This document shows positions 48,223 to 59,700 of a stretch of 64,000 nt of DNA, in pieces. The position numbers and the translations under genes are program-made. The DNA is from Saksenaea vasiformis B4078 (taxonomy: Eukaryota > Mucoromycota > Mucoromycetes > Mucorales > Saksenaeaceae). Below the pieces are notes generated by a model. It was not told the origin of the DNA. It did not search any database and saw nothing but the letters and a program-made list of their open reading frames with translations. Each line of letters starts with the position of its first letter. The stretch's first letter is position 1. The stretch lies in NCBI GenBank assembly GCA_000697055.1, contig JNDT01002265.1, forward strand, positions 1 to 64,000, given 5' to 3'.

Positions 48223-49164
48223 GGGTTCAAGGCAGAAGATAAAGGAAAATGAAGGATGTAAATACTCGTCTTTCGAGTTTCTGCTGTAAGTTGTCCTAAA
48301 CTCCGGTTTAAAGACGGTACAAACTATGCATCATATGTTTATGCAGAAGTACCGTACATGGGTGGTGGGAAAGTTACTCTATTGTTCCTGTAATGATCGA
48401 ATGTAGATTTTCAAATAGCCGAAGTCTCATAATAATACATGTGATGCCTATAATACTCTCCTGCATGTCTAATGTAAGATTACGATTGGCAACCGCCACC
48501 GCTGCTGGAAAAAGCATTGCCGACCACCTGCAGCGTTTTGCCACTTTCATTAGGCATTTGGTTATATTATCACCAGCATTCCCAACTATCTACCTGAAAA
48601 CGACAAAAAGCTGTAAATACTCGGACGCATCGTGCCGCGCCGTCCCACGGTGGAATAGATGGAATAAAATATTGACAACGTTGATCGTATTACTTATATT
48701 TACAACAAATGAGCAAACATCGAATCTTGCGCATCTGCGAGGCCACTATTAATATCAAGGATCGTTCCCGGAACCCTGCATTGATCGTATGGTTCACAAG
48801 TGACACATTTTGTCGAAAATCCAAACGTTGCAAAGCATATGCGTGAGACACATACATTATTGCTTCACACATTCAATGCCTGAGCATTGTCAACAAACTT
48901 GAAAACAGCCTTAATATGCATAAATTCACGGCAGGCTGTGGATAAGGCTATATTTATTTAGAAGAAAGTACTCTGAAACTGATGACAATACGACCTTATT
49001 TAACCAAGCAACTGATCGGGGAGACAAGACCAAGTAGCATTGTACAGAAAAAGTAACGCTAAGATAGTGTAAATAATACATAGTAAACCTATTTTACATC
49101 ATAACATCGTGAGATAGATAAAGTGCCTATGCGTTTTAGCAGGTATCCGGCTAGCCATGTACTT
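48223..49164. other. Spacer between transporter genes 1 and 2
   Basis: Mostly unrecognised AT-rich DNA, apart from the short transporter relic at 48700-48860 listed separately. It holds the promoter of array member 1 at its left end. Confidence 0.4.
48700..48860 (-). pseudogene. C-terminal relic of a further MFS array copy
   Basis: On the minus strand this reads ALQRLDFRQNVSLVNHTIN and ends LADAQDSMFAHLL followed by TAA at 48700. It resembles the last residues of the intact copies (ARRKMALLNRERLN and LTDAQDPNFIYRL) at matching spacing. The stretch is too short and too changed to be functional; I read it as the remains of a deleted gene copy. Confidence 0.45.
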
Positions 49165-50838
49165 TTATAACCGATAAATAAAATTTGGATTTTGCGCATC
49201 TGTGATATCCTCCTCAATGTCTGTCGCGGTGGTGCAAAGTTGATTTAATCGTTCTTGATTCATTGATTCCATATTTCTCCGTGCCACCAGTAAAAATACA
49301 CATCCCAGTAGCTGTATACCGACATACATCAAAAGACTCTGCGCGTCTGAAATAGCACGTATTCTTGAGGTATTAGAGTAGCCTGCAATGAGACCTAGGA
49401 GACAAGCAACAATCCATGCTTCATAATAGAAGACCCTTTTCGTATATCCTGATAAGTTGTTGGAAAGCGACGTCAGTACAAGAACGTATGTCGCCAGATT
49501 AGCCGGGAAGAGAAACATCCCGATGACTTTAATTTCCAAGACTGGAATAGTGGCAACAAGTATCATACCAAGTGTAGATATACCTGCCCATCCACTTGCT
49601 ACATAAAGCGTCTGATGGACCCGGTTGGCAACGTATATACCCAAAAGCACTAATATGAGCTGTGTAGCCGGTATGGCAATCTGGATTCCGATATACTGCT
49701 ATTCCCAGAATTAAATATGTAGAACACAATTCATGGACTTACCGGTGTTTCAAACGTCGTCCAAAATAAACGGAGGAGAAACGGCACATTTGCTGCAGAT
49801 AGGCTGAATAGGATCATAGCAATAAATATGACCCAGAGACGTAATTCCTTTAATGCCTCTATGATCTGCCCTGTTGCTATCCCTGTTGTTCTCACGGCAG
49901 TATTGTCGCGAGTGCGTTCTCTCACTAAGATCTGATCCTCTGCATCAAAGTTCCAGCGATTGGATCGAGGGCTGTCAATGAAAAAGAAAAAGGCAAGAGC
50001 GCCTGTAAGACAAGAGATACCACCAAAAGTAAGGAGAACCCTGTTCGACTAAATTAGAAGAGATCTATCCCGTATAAGATAACTTACCATTTCCATATTG
50101 ATCTACCCTGTTTGTCCGCTTGAGAGATAGCCATAGATATGGGAAACGCGAGTATACTCGTGATGGATGTAGAGAGCATTGGTAAGCCGAGTCGAAATGC
50201 TTGCTCATCTCGCCGGTAGTACGTCGACACCACCATCATCAATGCGACAGCTGCATGGCCTCCAGCGACGCCCAGGAAAAATTCGAGAATTGCCACTTGG
50301 GCAAACGTCTTTGCAAGTCCTACTCCAATCACAATCACGCCACACAGAATGATGTCAATACTAATGGATTTCCCCAGAGAAGTGTGTTGTATAAGGTAAT
50401 TATTGAGAAACTACAGAGATATGTATTAGTTCATTGGGAGATTCGTCCGTAGACCTGACGTATACCTTACCTGGCTGGCAATCATTCCGATACACCACAT
50501 GAAGGATAGTGTTTCATACTGTGGGTTAGTCACATCTAAACCTCTGCGAAGGACATAGAGGGGAACCATAAAAAGGGAAGCCACACATAAGTGCTATAAA
50601 CATGAGCGATCTTCGTTATTCATTTCGATACACTTACCAACATTAAAGACGCAGCGCATATGAATACCAGGACACGCAAATCGAACCTACGTACTAGATT
50701 TATCTCGTCGGTGGATTTAGGATTCTCATCTATATTATTTTCTTGTGAGGACCCTGAACTATATCCTACTGATTCAGTAATTCTTCCATTGTAAATTACG
50801 GAATGTAAAACAAACTTTCTCAATGCACAGAGCATCAT
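49165..50838 (-). CDS. MFS transporter, allantoate-permease-like (array member 2)
   Basis: The chain begins MMLCALRKFVLHSVIYNGR, then INLVRRFDLRVLVFICAASL. After an intron come HLCVASLFMVPLYVLRRGLD and NPQYETLSFMWCIGMIASQ, then LGKSISIDIILCGVIVIGVG, STYYRRDEQAFRLGLPML, DSPRSNRWNFDAEDQILVRE, SGYTKRVFYYEAW and the end EDITDAQNPNFIYRL. Splice positions correspond to those of its neighbours: after the first span, after ..IASQ and before the DSPRS loop. Twelve-span topology is expected from the family. No internal stop or frameshift was noticed. The start is the first of two adjacent ATGs. Substrate not predictable; relatives in yeasts carry organic anions, ureides or vitamins with protons. Confidence 0.82.
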
Positions 50839-51385
50839 TCAAAATGCAATAGCCGGAAGACAAGCAGGAAACGGAGTTGCTGTTACCTATCTCTAATTTT
50901 TGTATTGCAGCTAGATTGTTAGCTTGTCACTAGTATCTGCTCTGCGTATATGCAAGAGGACATGTGAACGACGGGGAAAAGGAAGGCTAAACGTGTACTT
51001 TCAAACATACCGAATCATGTAAGGATATGCCGAGCATATAGTACGTATCTCTCGGCTTGCTCGTTGTTAAATTAAGATATCAACACCCACCAGCTATCAG
51101 AGCGACAGAGATAAGGTGCTCCAACTGCTATATGTCAAAGGCAGAAATAAACGCTTGGGTAGCGGGCCTTAAACGTGGAACGTTCATTCTAGAGCCTATT
51201 GACACATGGGTACCCCACGAAAGCAACCTAATACGACCTGGCCATACATATCATCATGTGAATAACGACGCTATAGAAATATTATAAATATCTAGCACGA
51301 GCGCTACCTAGCATAAGTTCAACAGTTACACCTCTTATATGACGCGTACTTACGTACTTCAACAGTGTATTAGTGACTATTAACT
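50839..51385. other. Spacer between transporter genes 2 and 3
   Basis: No supported gene; a plus-strand frame of 76 codons at 51057-51287 shows no recognisable feature. The left part should hold the promoter of array member 2. Confidence 0.4.
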
Positions 51386-53054
51386 TTAGAGGCAATAAAT
51401 AAAGTTTGGATCTTGCGCATCTGTGAGATTCTCTTCAACATCCGTTGCTACGGTGCATGGCTGTGCTAGGCGTTTGCGGTTGACTGAAGCCATTTTTTGT
51501 CGTGCGACTAGGAAAAGCATACACGCTAATGACTGCATGCCAATATATATCAAAAGGGATGTTGTGTCGGGCACAGCAATTTTTCTCATCGGGTGAGAAT
51601 AAGCTGTAATGCCGCCTAATAATCGGACAGCAATCCACAGTTCATAGTACAAGACCCTTTTGGTATATCCTGATACATTATTTGAAATTGATGTCAATAC
51701 TTGGATAAATGTTCCCAAATAAGCAGGAAAAAGGAGTATCCCAATGAGTTTGATCGCCATGACTGGAACAGTGACTGCAAGTGTCATGCCAAACGTAGAT
51801 ATGATTGTGCTTGTACATGCTATATAAAGTATCTGGTGCCATAGACAAGCAATGTAGATACTTAGGAGCACAAACACTAGTTCCGCAAGTTCCATAGCAA
51901 TTTCAAGGCCGACAGACTGGTTCTCCTAAGTTGTGCTAAGTAGATGGAAATACAATGTATACCTACTGATAGCTCAAATGTTTTCCACAGTTGAAAAAGA
52001 AGAAGATATGCGCCTTCTTCATACAGTATGGATAGAAATATGGCAACAGACAAAGCCCACAGACGAATTTCTTTTAACGCCTCCGTGATTTGCCTTATTT
52101 CTATCACCTTTGTTCGCACGATCGTATTATCGCGGATACGCTCTTCCACCAAAATTTGATCTTCTGCGTTGAAATTCCAACGTTGTGACCGAGGATTATC
52201 GATAAAGAAGAAGAAAATATAAGCTCCTATAGAGCAAGTGATGCCACCAAGTATGACAAGGACCCTATTTATAAATAGCATAAGAAGGCTACTTAATGCA
52301 GAGAAGCTTACCATTGCCATACCACTCTACCGTGCGCCTCCGCGTGCGAGATAGCAATCATGAGCACACCCCTGACAGGGATAGCTAGCATATCTATACC
52401 CAGCCGATATGCCTGCTCACGTCGCCGATAATATGTCGATATCAGCATTATTATTGCTATAAATGCGTTGCCTTCGATGACGCCAAATAGACATAGGAGG
52501 ATAGCTGTTTGTTTGAAGTTTCCTAAAAATTCCGCACAGATCGTTATCACACCACACAGGATCAAATCGACACCGATGGATTTTCCCAGAGGAATGCGTT
52601 GTATGACATAATTGTTGGGAAACTACCACTGGTGTCATAATCGGACATACTCTCTCTTATAGTCCTGCTTTGTATCTTACTTGGGCAGCAACCATTCCGG
52701 AAGACCAGAGAATATATAGCGTTTCTCTCTGTGAATCAGCAAGAGCCAAGTCTCCGCGGTGGACATAGCAGGGAACATACAACAAAGAAGATACACAGAG
52801 GCGCTACCAACGTCAGCTTTCTCTCCATCACCCAGTATGTGCACACACCTCGGTCAGTGATATGATAAAAATAAATGATAGGATGGTTATGTCAAATCTT
52901 CGTACTAAGGCACGCTCTTTAGAAGACCTAACATGCTCTTCTCTGGGATTTTCCACTGCGTAATCCGATCTAAACTTGGAATGTTCAGTGTATCTCCGTT
53001 TCAAGCAAAGAAAAATAAAGTATTCACTGACTGACTCGATGTATGCGACATCAT
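51386..53054 (-). CDS. MFS transporter, allantoate-permease-like (array member 3)
   Basis: Recognised from VRSSKERALVRRFDITILSF, RLCVSSLLYVPCYVHRG, ETLYILWSSGMVAAQ, LGKSIGVDLILCGVITICAE, STYYRRREQAYRLGIDML, DNPRSQRWNFNAEDQILVEE, SGYTKRVLYYELWIAVRLLG and the terminal ENLTDAQDPNFIYCL. The first exon is inferred by comparison with its neighbours (ATG at 53054 or 53051, MSHTSSQS, then a splice into FRSDYAVENPREE), because the frame has no closer ATG; treat the N-terminus as provisional. The segment after the YRRREQAYR loop is a little shorter than in copies 1, 2 and 4 (GVLMIAISHAEAHGR). Otherwise the gene looks intact. It is closest in its middle loop to members 1 and 4. Confidence 0.75.
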
Positions 53055-54313
53055 ACGAGAACGAATGGGTGGAAGATGAGAAGAATTAAGCCATGTGCGC
53101 TGTCCTTAAATTTCGTTATGGTGAGGAAATTGTTACTGTGGCATAACAGTCGTCGAAATTGCGCATGATATATATGTTCGTCATGCCATAAATTAATGGA
53201 AAAGGAAGGAAAGCAATGAGTTCTGCTATATCGTGCCATCTGATCTCGGTTCTTTGGACAGAGTAAGGTATCTCCCATTTTGGAATAGCTGGTTGCCACA
53301 TTTGTCCATACTTCAAGCCGTCTTGGTTCCTTTAAACGTCCACAGGCAGTTTGGAAAGCAAGAATTCTCAGACAAAAAAGTTAATCCAAAACTCACCATA
53401 GGCGAATGTTCGAAAATTTTGTAAATACAAATTGTTTTCCGATTCGTAATATGGCGAATAAAAGTGGGGAAGTGATCAGATAAATGAATCCTTTGAGACT
53501 TGTGCTACTTTCTTTCTTGCATATCATTGATCCTGCGGTATATGTTGGCTGTCGTAATGCCCATCCGATAGAACTGTGTTCCCTAACAGGAAAGATCGGG
53601 AATTGTCGTGTTTCCATATACAGTGAACTTCTTCACTGAAACACCAACTGAATCTCATCGTCTATAACTTGGCCTTATCACCCAGTTCAGTACAACAAGG
53701 TAGCACTGTGGCATCACAGTAATTGATCCATTCCATAATCTACACGTAATACCGAGAAGAACGTTCACTAATCCCTATTTCCGACAAAAGACTGAATCTT
53801 ATAAATAGGCAGACAATCTAATTGAATTAAAGAGATCAACAGTCTCAAAGGATTTTATCTGTCTACTGTCTCAATTAATCCACCCATACAACAGATCTGA
53901 CTTATATATATTACTACTGGTAGCTCTACAATAATTGAAACATGTACCAGCTTGATGGAGAGCAACAACTCTAATATTTTCATATACTGATTGACCAAAT
54001 CAACGTCTTATTCTGACTTCCAATTTTCTGAGATTTCTGACAGGTCGCTTTTACTAGTATTAGTGCAAAGGTAGCGAGGTTGCTAGAATGTATATATACA
54101 TCGGATGGTAACATCACCACACGAAACATGTATGACAATTACCATAAAGCGTAAGAAGCATACGACTGCATACAACAGACTTCTGGAGCTCGTAATGCAA
54201 TAGGTAGGAAACCATAGATATTTCTCATAATATGTAATGCGAGGTCTGCCTCTTTGGCTCTTATGAAAGTGTATGCTTACATTTTTTAGCAATGGCTTCA
54301 AAATTTTCCACTT
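53055..54313. other. 1.3-kb spacer between transporter genes 3 and 4
   Basis: No supported gene. Two overlapping minus frames around 53051-53316 and one at 53393-53617 encode aromatic-rich text that I do not recognise; they could be remains of an unknown gene. The rest is AT-rich and featureless. Confidence 0.35.
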
Positions 54314-55978
54314 TTAAAGCCGATAGATAAAATTTGGATTTTGTGCATCTGTCGTATCCTCTTCCGCAACAAACGACGTGGTGGGAAGTTGCTCTAATCG
54401 TTTGCGGTTCACTACTGCCATTTGTCGTCGCGCAACCAGCAAAAGAACGCATACCGGCACTTGTATAGCAACATGTATCAGGAAGTTCCTAGTGTTCGGT
54501 AGAGCGAGGTTGCCTAGAAAATGTGATTGGCCTATAGTTGCGCCTAGTTCATTGACAGCAATCCACATCTCGTAATAGAAGACCCTTTTGGTGTATCCTG
54601 ATACATTATTCGAGAGTGACGTTAACACATGGAGAAATGTCGTCAGATAAGCTGGAAGAAGTAGTATGCCAAACAGCTTAATCTCCATGAGTGGCACAGT
54701 GGCCGCAATGATCATGCCCAGCGTAAAGATAACCGCTCCTGCTACTGCAATATAAAGCGTCTGGCGCCATCGACTAGCAACGTAAATACTCAAAAGTGTC
54801 AGCATCAGTTCCATGACCTGCGTGGCGATGCGAATTCCGAAATATTCTAGTTCCTAAACTGTATTAAGTAGATAAAGTATGGTGATATAAGCTTACCGAC
54901 AAGCCAAACGTTGGTGAAATGGAGCAGAGAGAAATGCATAAGTTTGATTCATTCAGGCTGAATAGGAAGATGGCCGTTGATAAAGCCCATAGACGCACTT
55001 CCTTCAACGCTTCTACGATGTGCTTTACTTCTATCACCTTTGTTCTCACAATGGTGTTATCGCGGATGCGCGCTTCTACCAAAATCTGATTTTCTGCATT
55101 GAAATTCCAACGTTCGGATCTGGGGTCGTCGATAAAGAAGAAAAAGGTAAGAACACCTACAAAGCAAGCAATGCTGCCAAATATATAGAGAATCCTGTTT
55201 ACTTCACATTCAGAAGGCCATTTAATACAGACAGGTTTTACCATTGCCAGCTTGACTTGTGATAGTGCTCTGTATATTTAATGGAGGCCACGATGATACT
55301 GTTGATAGGGGAAGCAAGCATTTGTAAACCGAGCCGATAAGCCTGCTCACTTCGCCGATAGAATGTCGATACCAGCATTGTCAAGGCGATGAATGCATTG
55401 CCTGCAATCACACCAAGGAAATATTGGAGAACCGCTGCCTGGGTGAAGTTCCTGGAAAATTGTAAGCTGATTACCACGATACCGCACAGGATCACGTCGA
55501 CACTGATGGACTTCCCAAGCGGAAGTCTCTGAATCATGTAGTTGTTAGGGAACTACGAAAAAATTGGATCAACTTCACTGGATACACTTTCTCTCCTTGT
55601 ATCTCTGAAATGGTTCTTACCTGAGCAGAGAGTATCCCAATGTTCCACAGGAAAGCCAACGTTCTGTACTGTGAATCAGTCAGAGCTAGCTTGTCTTGAA
55701 GGACTTCCGGTGGAACAATAGCAAGAGAATCCGCACAAAGGCGCTACCAATATGAGCTTTTTTTTTCCTTTACATCATTTGAAAACAATACATACCAGCA
55801 GTAATGATATAGCACATATGAATGGTAGAATTGTAAAATCAAATCTTCGCACCAGCGCCTGTTCTTCAGGCGACTTAATCTCCTCTTTGAAGTTTTCAGG
55901 CAAAGTGTTCGCCTTGAACATTCTAGGAACTTTGTTAGGTCCATTTCGGAAACATGCTAACTGACTGTCTCGATGCAT
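54314..55978 (-). CDS. MFS transporter, allantoate-permease-like (array member 4)
   Basis: Starts MHRDSQLACFRNGPNKVPRM, then IKSPEEQALVRRFDFTILPF. It continues with RLCADSLAIVPPEVLQDKLA, DSQYRTLAFLWNIGILSAQ, LGKSISVDVILCGIVVISLQ, STFYRRSEQAYRLGLQML, DDPRSERWNFNAENQILVEA, SGYTKRVFYYEMWIAVNELG and the end EDTTDAQNPNFIYRL. The exon pattern is the same as in members 1-3. The ATG at 55978 is chosen because it gives the N-terminus most like the others; the frame is open further upstream. No inactivating change was noticed. Array members share the FIYRL end and the RNTIVRTKVIE-like loop, so they arose by local duplication. Confidence 0.82.
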
Positions 55979-56355
55979 ACAACACCATAACAGGAGACAG
56001 ATAAAACACGAGAAAGAAGTAATTTTATATGGAAATGCCTCCGCGGTCCTTTCATACCAGAGAAGAAAATATTGTAGGCCGCAACAAGACCGATGGGTAT
56101 ATGCAACGATGCATAGACGTAGCAAGTCATACGTGCATAGCGAGAAGCTTCTACTACTTTATGCCAGCTGACACGGATCCTTTTTGAGTAACGTAAACAA
56201 TAGCCACACGTGAAAAGCGTAGAAAACTCGCATTGTCGATCCCAAGTGAGCAGATTATACGGGAAGGTGGCGTTAGATGCATTGAGGAATCTCACCTCGT
56301 AGCGCCCTCGTATAGTAGGATACAATTGGTTGGTATCGTGTGGTGGTTATTTATT

Positions 56356-57600
56356 TTAGAGTTGGTATGTAAGTATCAGATCTTTGGCCTCTGCTAAACC
56401 ATCTTCAACATCAGCTAACTTCTCTGGAGGTCGATGTTGATTGTTCATGGTTTAGTGGCGGCAGCTTCTGTCGTGTTACTACCAAAAGTATGCAACCTAT
56501 TATCTGCACCAACGTCTGTAAAGCAGCTTATCGTGCTTGAAGGAAAGAACTCTTTCAGAACGTCAGATTCTCCAACAGCATAGCCAAGTAGGCAGGACAG
56601 TATACACAGCTCGTTGTAAATAATTCTCTTTGTTTGTCCTGGCACATCTGACATAGAAGTCTGTACATGCACAAACGTCGCACACGAGAAAGAAGCATAT
56701 TAACTTCGCATCCCTTATCGGGACAGCAACAGCTAATATCACGCCAAGCACAGAGCTTACACTGTAGTCCATCCGCAGGTTACGTATAGCGTTTGACGCA
56801 ATAGGTACGCAACGTAGATGCTTACAAGCACGACAAATAATGTTGCCATATCAGCAGCGATTTTAGCGCCGGGCGTCTGGTACCTCCGATTCAGTACCGA
56901 ATGCGACTTAATGTATATACTTACATGATGGTCGAATGTTGCTGAGTTTGGCGAGAAGATGATTGATATAGTCGTTAGATCCACGATGAATGAAAACAAA
57001 GCCATGCAGCTGGTTCATACTCTTATTTCTTTTAACGTTTCTATCGTCTGACTTCTTTCTGTATTTGCTGTTCCCATCACAACAATGTCAGTGATACGAT
57101 CTTCTACTAGTATCTGATTCTCCGCATTGAAACTCCAATGTTGTGATTGAGGGTTGTCGATAAGAATGAAGAAGGAAAGGACACCAACAAGACATCTAAC
57201 TCCACCAAATACGTAACAGATCCTGCGAGATTCCGTCATTAGAAATGGTTATTCAAAGTTGCACTATTTACCATATCCATCTTGAAACACCATACTCCTT
57301 TGAATCTGGGACAGCCAATTGAAGAAGAAAAGCACTGAGAATGAGTACCGAGTTCATAGCGAGGAGCAATAAACCAAACCGGAAGGTCAGCTCATCTCGT
57401 CGATAGAAAATGGATATCAGCAGCAGCAATTTCACAGAAACAACGCCCTCTGTAATTCCAAGAATAGATTCGATAATCGCTATTTGAGCAAAATTCTTCG
57501 ATAGACCTAGGCAGCACGTTGCTATACCACGGAGTACTGTGCCAATGCTAATGCATTTTCCCAGCGGGACCTGATCTACTCTGCTCACCAACATAAACCT
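56356..57600 (-). pseudogene. Truncated, frameshifted MFS transporter copy (array member 5)
   Basis: The recognisable parts are VPLGKCISIGTVLRGIA, ISIFYRRDELTFRFGL, IDNPQSQHWSFNAENQILVE and PGQTKRIIYNELCILSCLLG. Both exons that encode the N-terminus and first spans are missing: homology begins only near 57600, about 180 bp from the end of ERG24. Near the C-terminus the reading frame slips twice: IIGCILLVVTRQKLPPLN ends in a TGA in one frame, while the terminal DVEDGLAEAKDLILTYQL lies in another. The conserved DAQ.PNFIY.L has decayed to EAKDLILTYQL. It is the outermost copy of the array and very unlikely to make a transporter. Confidence 0.75.
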
Positions 57601-57782
57601 TTTGCAAATAGGACACATTGCACGAATGCAGTCGTATCAATGAACCTCAATATCAGATACTCGTTTGTAGAGGATGCCAAAAATTACAAGACAATTTGAT
57701 CGTCAGAGGGACAGGAGTGGTCCATTTGGCAATGACAGCTTACATTTCATGCAATATTGTTATTATTATTTTTTTTTCTTTT

Positions 57783-59533
57783 TCAGTAAATGCCTGGAAT
57801 TATTCTATATTTAACTTGCAGACAGTAGCGACTCCAATCGTCGACGCCATACTTTTCACGACAGAATTTTTCGTCGCGGCATTCACTATAGGCTAATGTG
57901 ATGGCGCAACAGAAAGTATAGATATATGGGACAAATGATTCACCTCCGCACAGTACGCACCATGCAAGTGTCATGAGCCAGTGACCCAGATAATCCATAT
58001 TCCTAGCGCTTGAACACCACCCAGACGTGATCAAACGACCATGTTTTGTCTGGATGTACTGCAGACCTGTAAAAAAAAAAAAAAAGAAAATGAGCGCCTT
58101 TTTTTTTTTTTTTTTTACGTCGCACGATCGTACCTTGGATACTCGCGTCTTCAGGATTTTCTTCAGCCGTCAATTTTTGATTCTTTGTCGAACGATACAT
58201 ATAGTAACCTCCCAATTGAAGTGCGGTTGCAAATACTACAGACACAATGCCTAGATCTTGCGGGAAATCCGCAAGATAACGCGCTTGTAGACTGGACATG
58301 ACAGGTGTCCAGCAGAGATGATGAAATAGATGCAAGAAGCCAAAACCATCTACACAATACAAAAAAAAACCACATGATGTTTACATCGCTTTACTTGCTC
58401 AGCCGTTCTAATTGCAAACCTGTCAGGATATCCTTCGTCTTGAGAACGGAAGCCTAAAGAAAGAAGAAAAAAGTGAGCTCCACATACATGCACGCTGTAT
58501 TTATTTTGCCTACCTCATGCCATAACGTATCAACGGCATACCATAATTGGAAAACAAGGAGTAAGATCATGCTGTTTGTCAGGCGGCCCTCCAACAGCGT
58601 CCACTGTCTTACTGCCATGCACACATCGAGGAAAAGCCATGCTACCAAAGCTGGACGTACAGCGGTGAAAAATTTGAAATCCAATGTACCCAACCGAGGG
58701 TTGAGTTCGCGGCCAATAACAAACTAATCACACACATTCAGTTGCTGAAAACAAAACCAACAAAGGATGGGACTTACATCGTAAATCGGGTTGCCTGTGT
58801 TGCCTTCCAATGTCAGTAATTTTTGCTTTCCAATAAAACTGGTAGCATAGGCCAACAATGCAAGAACAAAGGATATGACCACCGATGCGGCGGCAAGGTG
58901 AGCAAAATGTGTATAAACCCACAGTAACAAGCGCAAACCCTGACCACGGTTGGACATGAAACCCATGGTCATCATGGTCTGAATAGCAGGAAAGGCTACA
59001 ACGCAGGAAGTTATTAATCAACCAAAAAATCAAACTACCGATCGCGTTTTCGTACCATTGAGCTTGTACTGCAGTCGAGTACCGTCGCGAAGAGGTGCCC
59101 CTTCGATAGTATCACCAGGCATCGCAATGGAAAACGTAACTAGCTGAGCCAGAAATGCAAAGTACCAGAGTACCGAAACATACTCCCAGTCCAAGAACAA
59201 CGACAGTAACATTTCCAACTCAAATCTGCGAGCTACGAGATCGCAGAGAAATGCATAAAAACGTTGAAAAGGTGTATACCCGAGATCATCACAGCCAAAT
59301 GCTAAGATCAAAACAAGTAAAGGAGGCAAAATGCAAAAGCCTATAGCTCCTGGCAGTCCTCCCAGCAGTCTGCACCGGGAAGTTTTGGGATTCAATTGAT
59401 CCCATGTCTGCCGTTGCGATGATGAAGCCGATGACGACTCCTTTTTCGAATGTGTTGATTGAGAAGGGTGAGCATCAGAAGTGTCTGTTTGGTGTGAAGG
59501 TTTGTTTTTCTGGCTACGCTTCTTGGGTGGCAT
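57783..59533 (-). CDS. ERG24: Delta(14)-sterol reductase (C-14 sterol reductase)
   Basis: Six or so exons encode about 480 residues. After a Lys/Ser-rich head (MPPKKRSQKNK..) come many hydrophobic spans and the family signature PLRDGTRLQYKLNGTKT. Then follow GNPIYDFVIGRELNPRLGTL, VFQLWYAVDTLWHEASVL, DGFGFLHLFHHLCWTPVMSS, LQARYLADFPQDLG, ALQLGGYYMYRSTKNQK, RLITSGWCSSARNMDYLGHW and, at the end, REKYGVDDWSRYCLQVKYRI. This is the ERG4/ERG24 sterol-reductase family; GYYMYR and SGWCSSARNMDYLGH point to the NADPH-dependent C14 enzyme of ergosterol synthesis in the ER membrane. The head region also resembles that of lamin B receptor-type relatives only in being basic. The ATG at 59533 is preferred over one at 59629. 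The gene end lies 168 bp from the PheRS gene. Confidence 0.93.
58070..58118. repeat. Facing poly-A and poly-T runs in an ERG24 intron
   Basis: On the plus strand about 15 A (58071-58085) are followed after 15 or so bases by about 18 T (58100-58118). Both runs lie inside one intron between the SIQ and GLQYIQTKHG parts of ERG24. They could pair as a hairpin in the pre-mRNA. Confidence 0.8.
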
Positions 59534-59700
59534 GGTATTTGGGAAGGAAACACGCGAAACATTTTCCTTCATGCGGGTTTTGGAGCGCGGAATCGTTTCA
59601 TGTAACACAAAAGTTTTTCTTCCCGTCAACTCAACAAAAAAAAATTCATGTACATCACAAACGATCGTTTCTTTCTTTTTTTTTTTAAACCAAATGTAGT

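Noticed and set aside
58003..58375. Separate small membrane protein starting near 58362
   Set aside because: The frame is an internal exon of ERG24 (LQARYLADFPQDLG, ALQLGGYYMYR) that happens to contain an ATG.
46555..59533. Secondary-metabolite cluster (transporters next to a sterol reductase)
   Set aside because: There is no synthase, P450 or pathway regulator nearby, and ERG24 is a housekeeping ergosterol gene; the transporters are a local duplication array.
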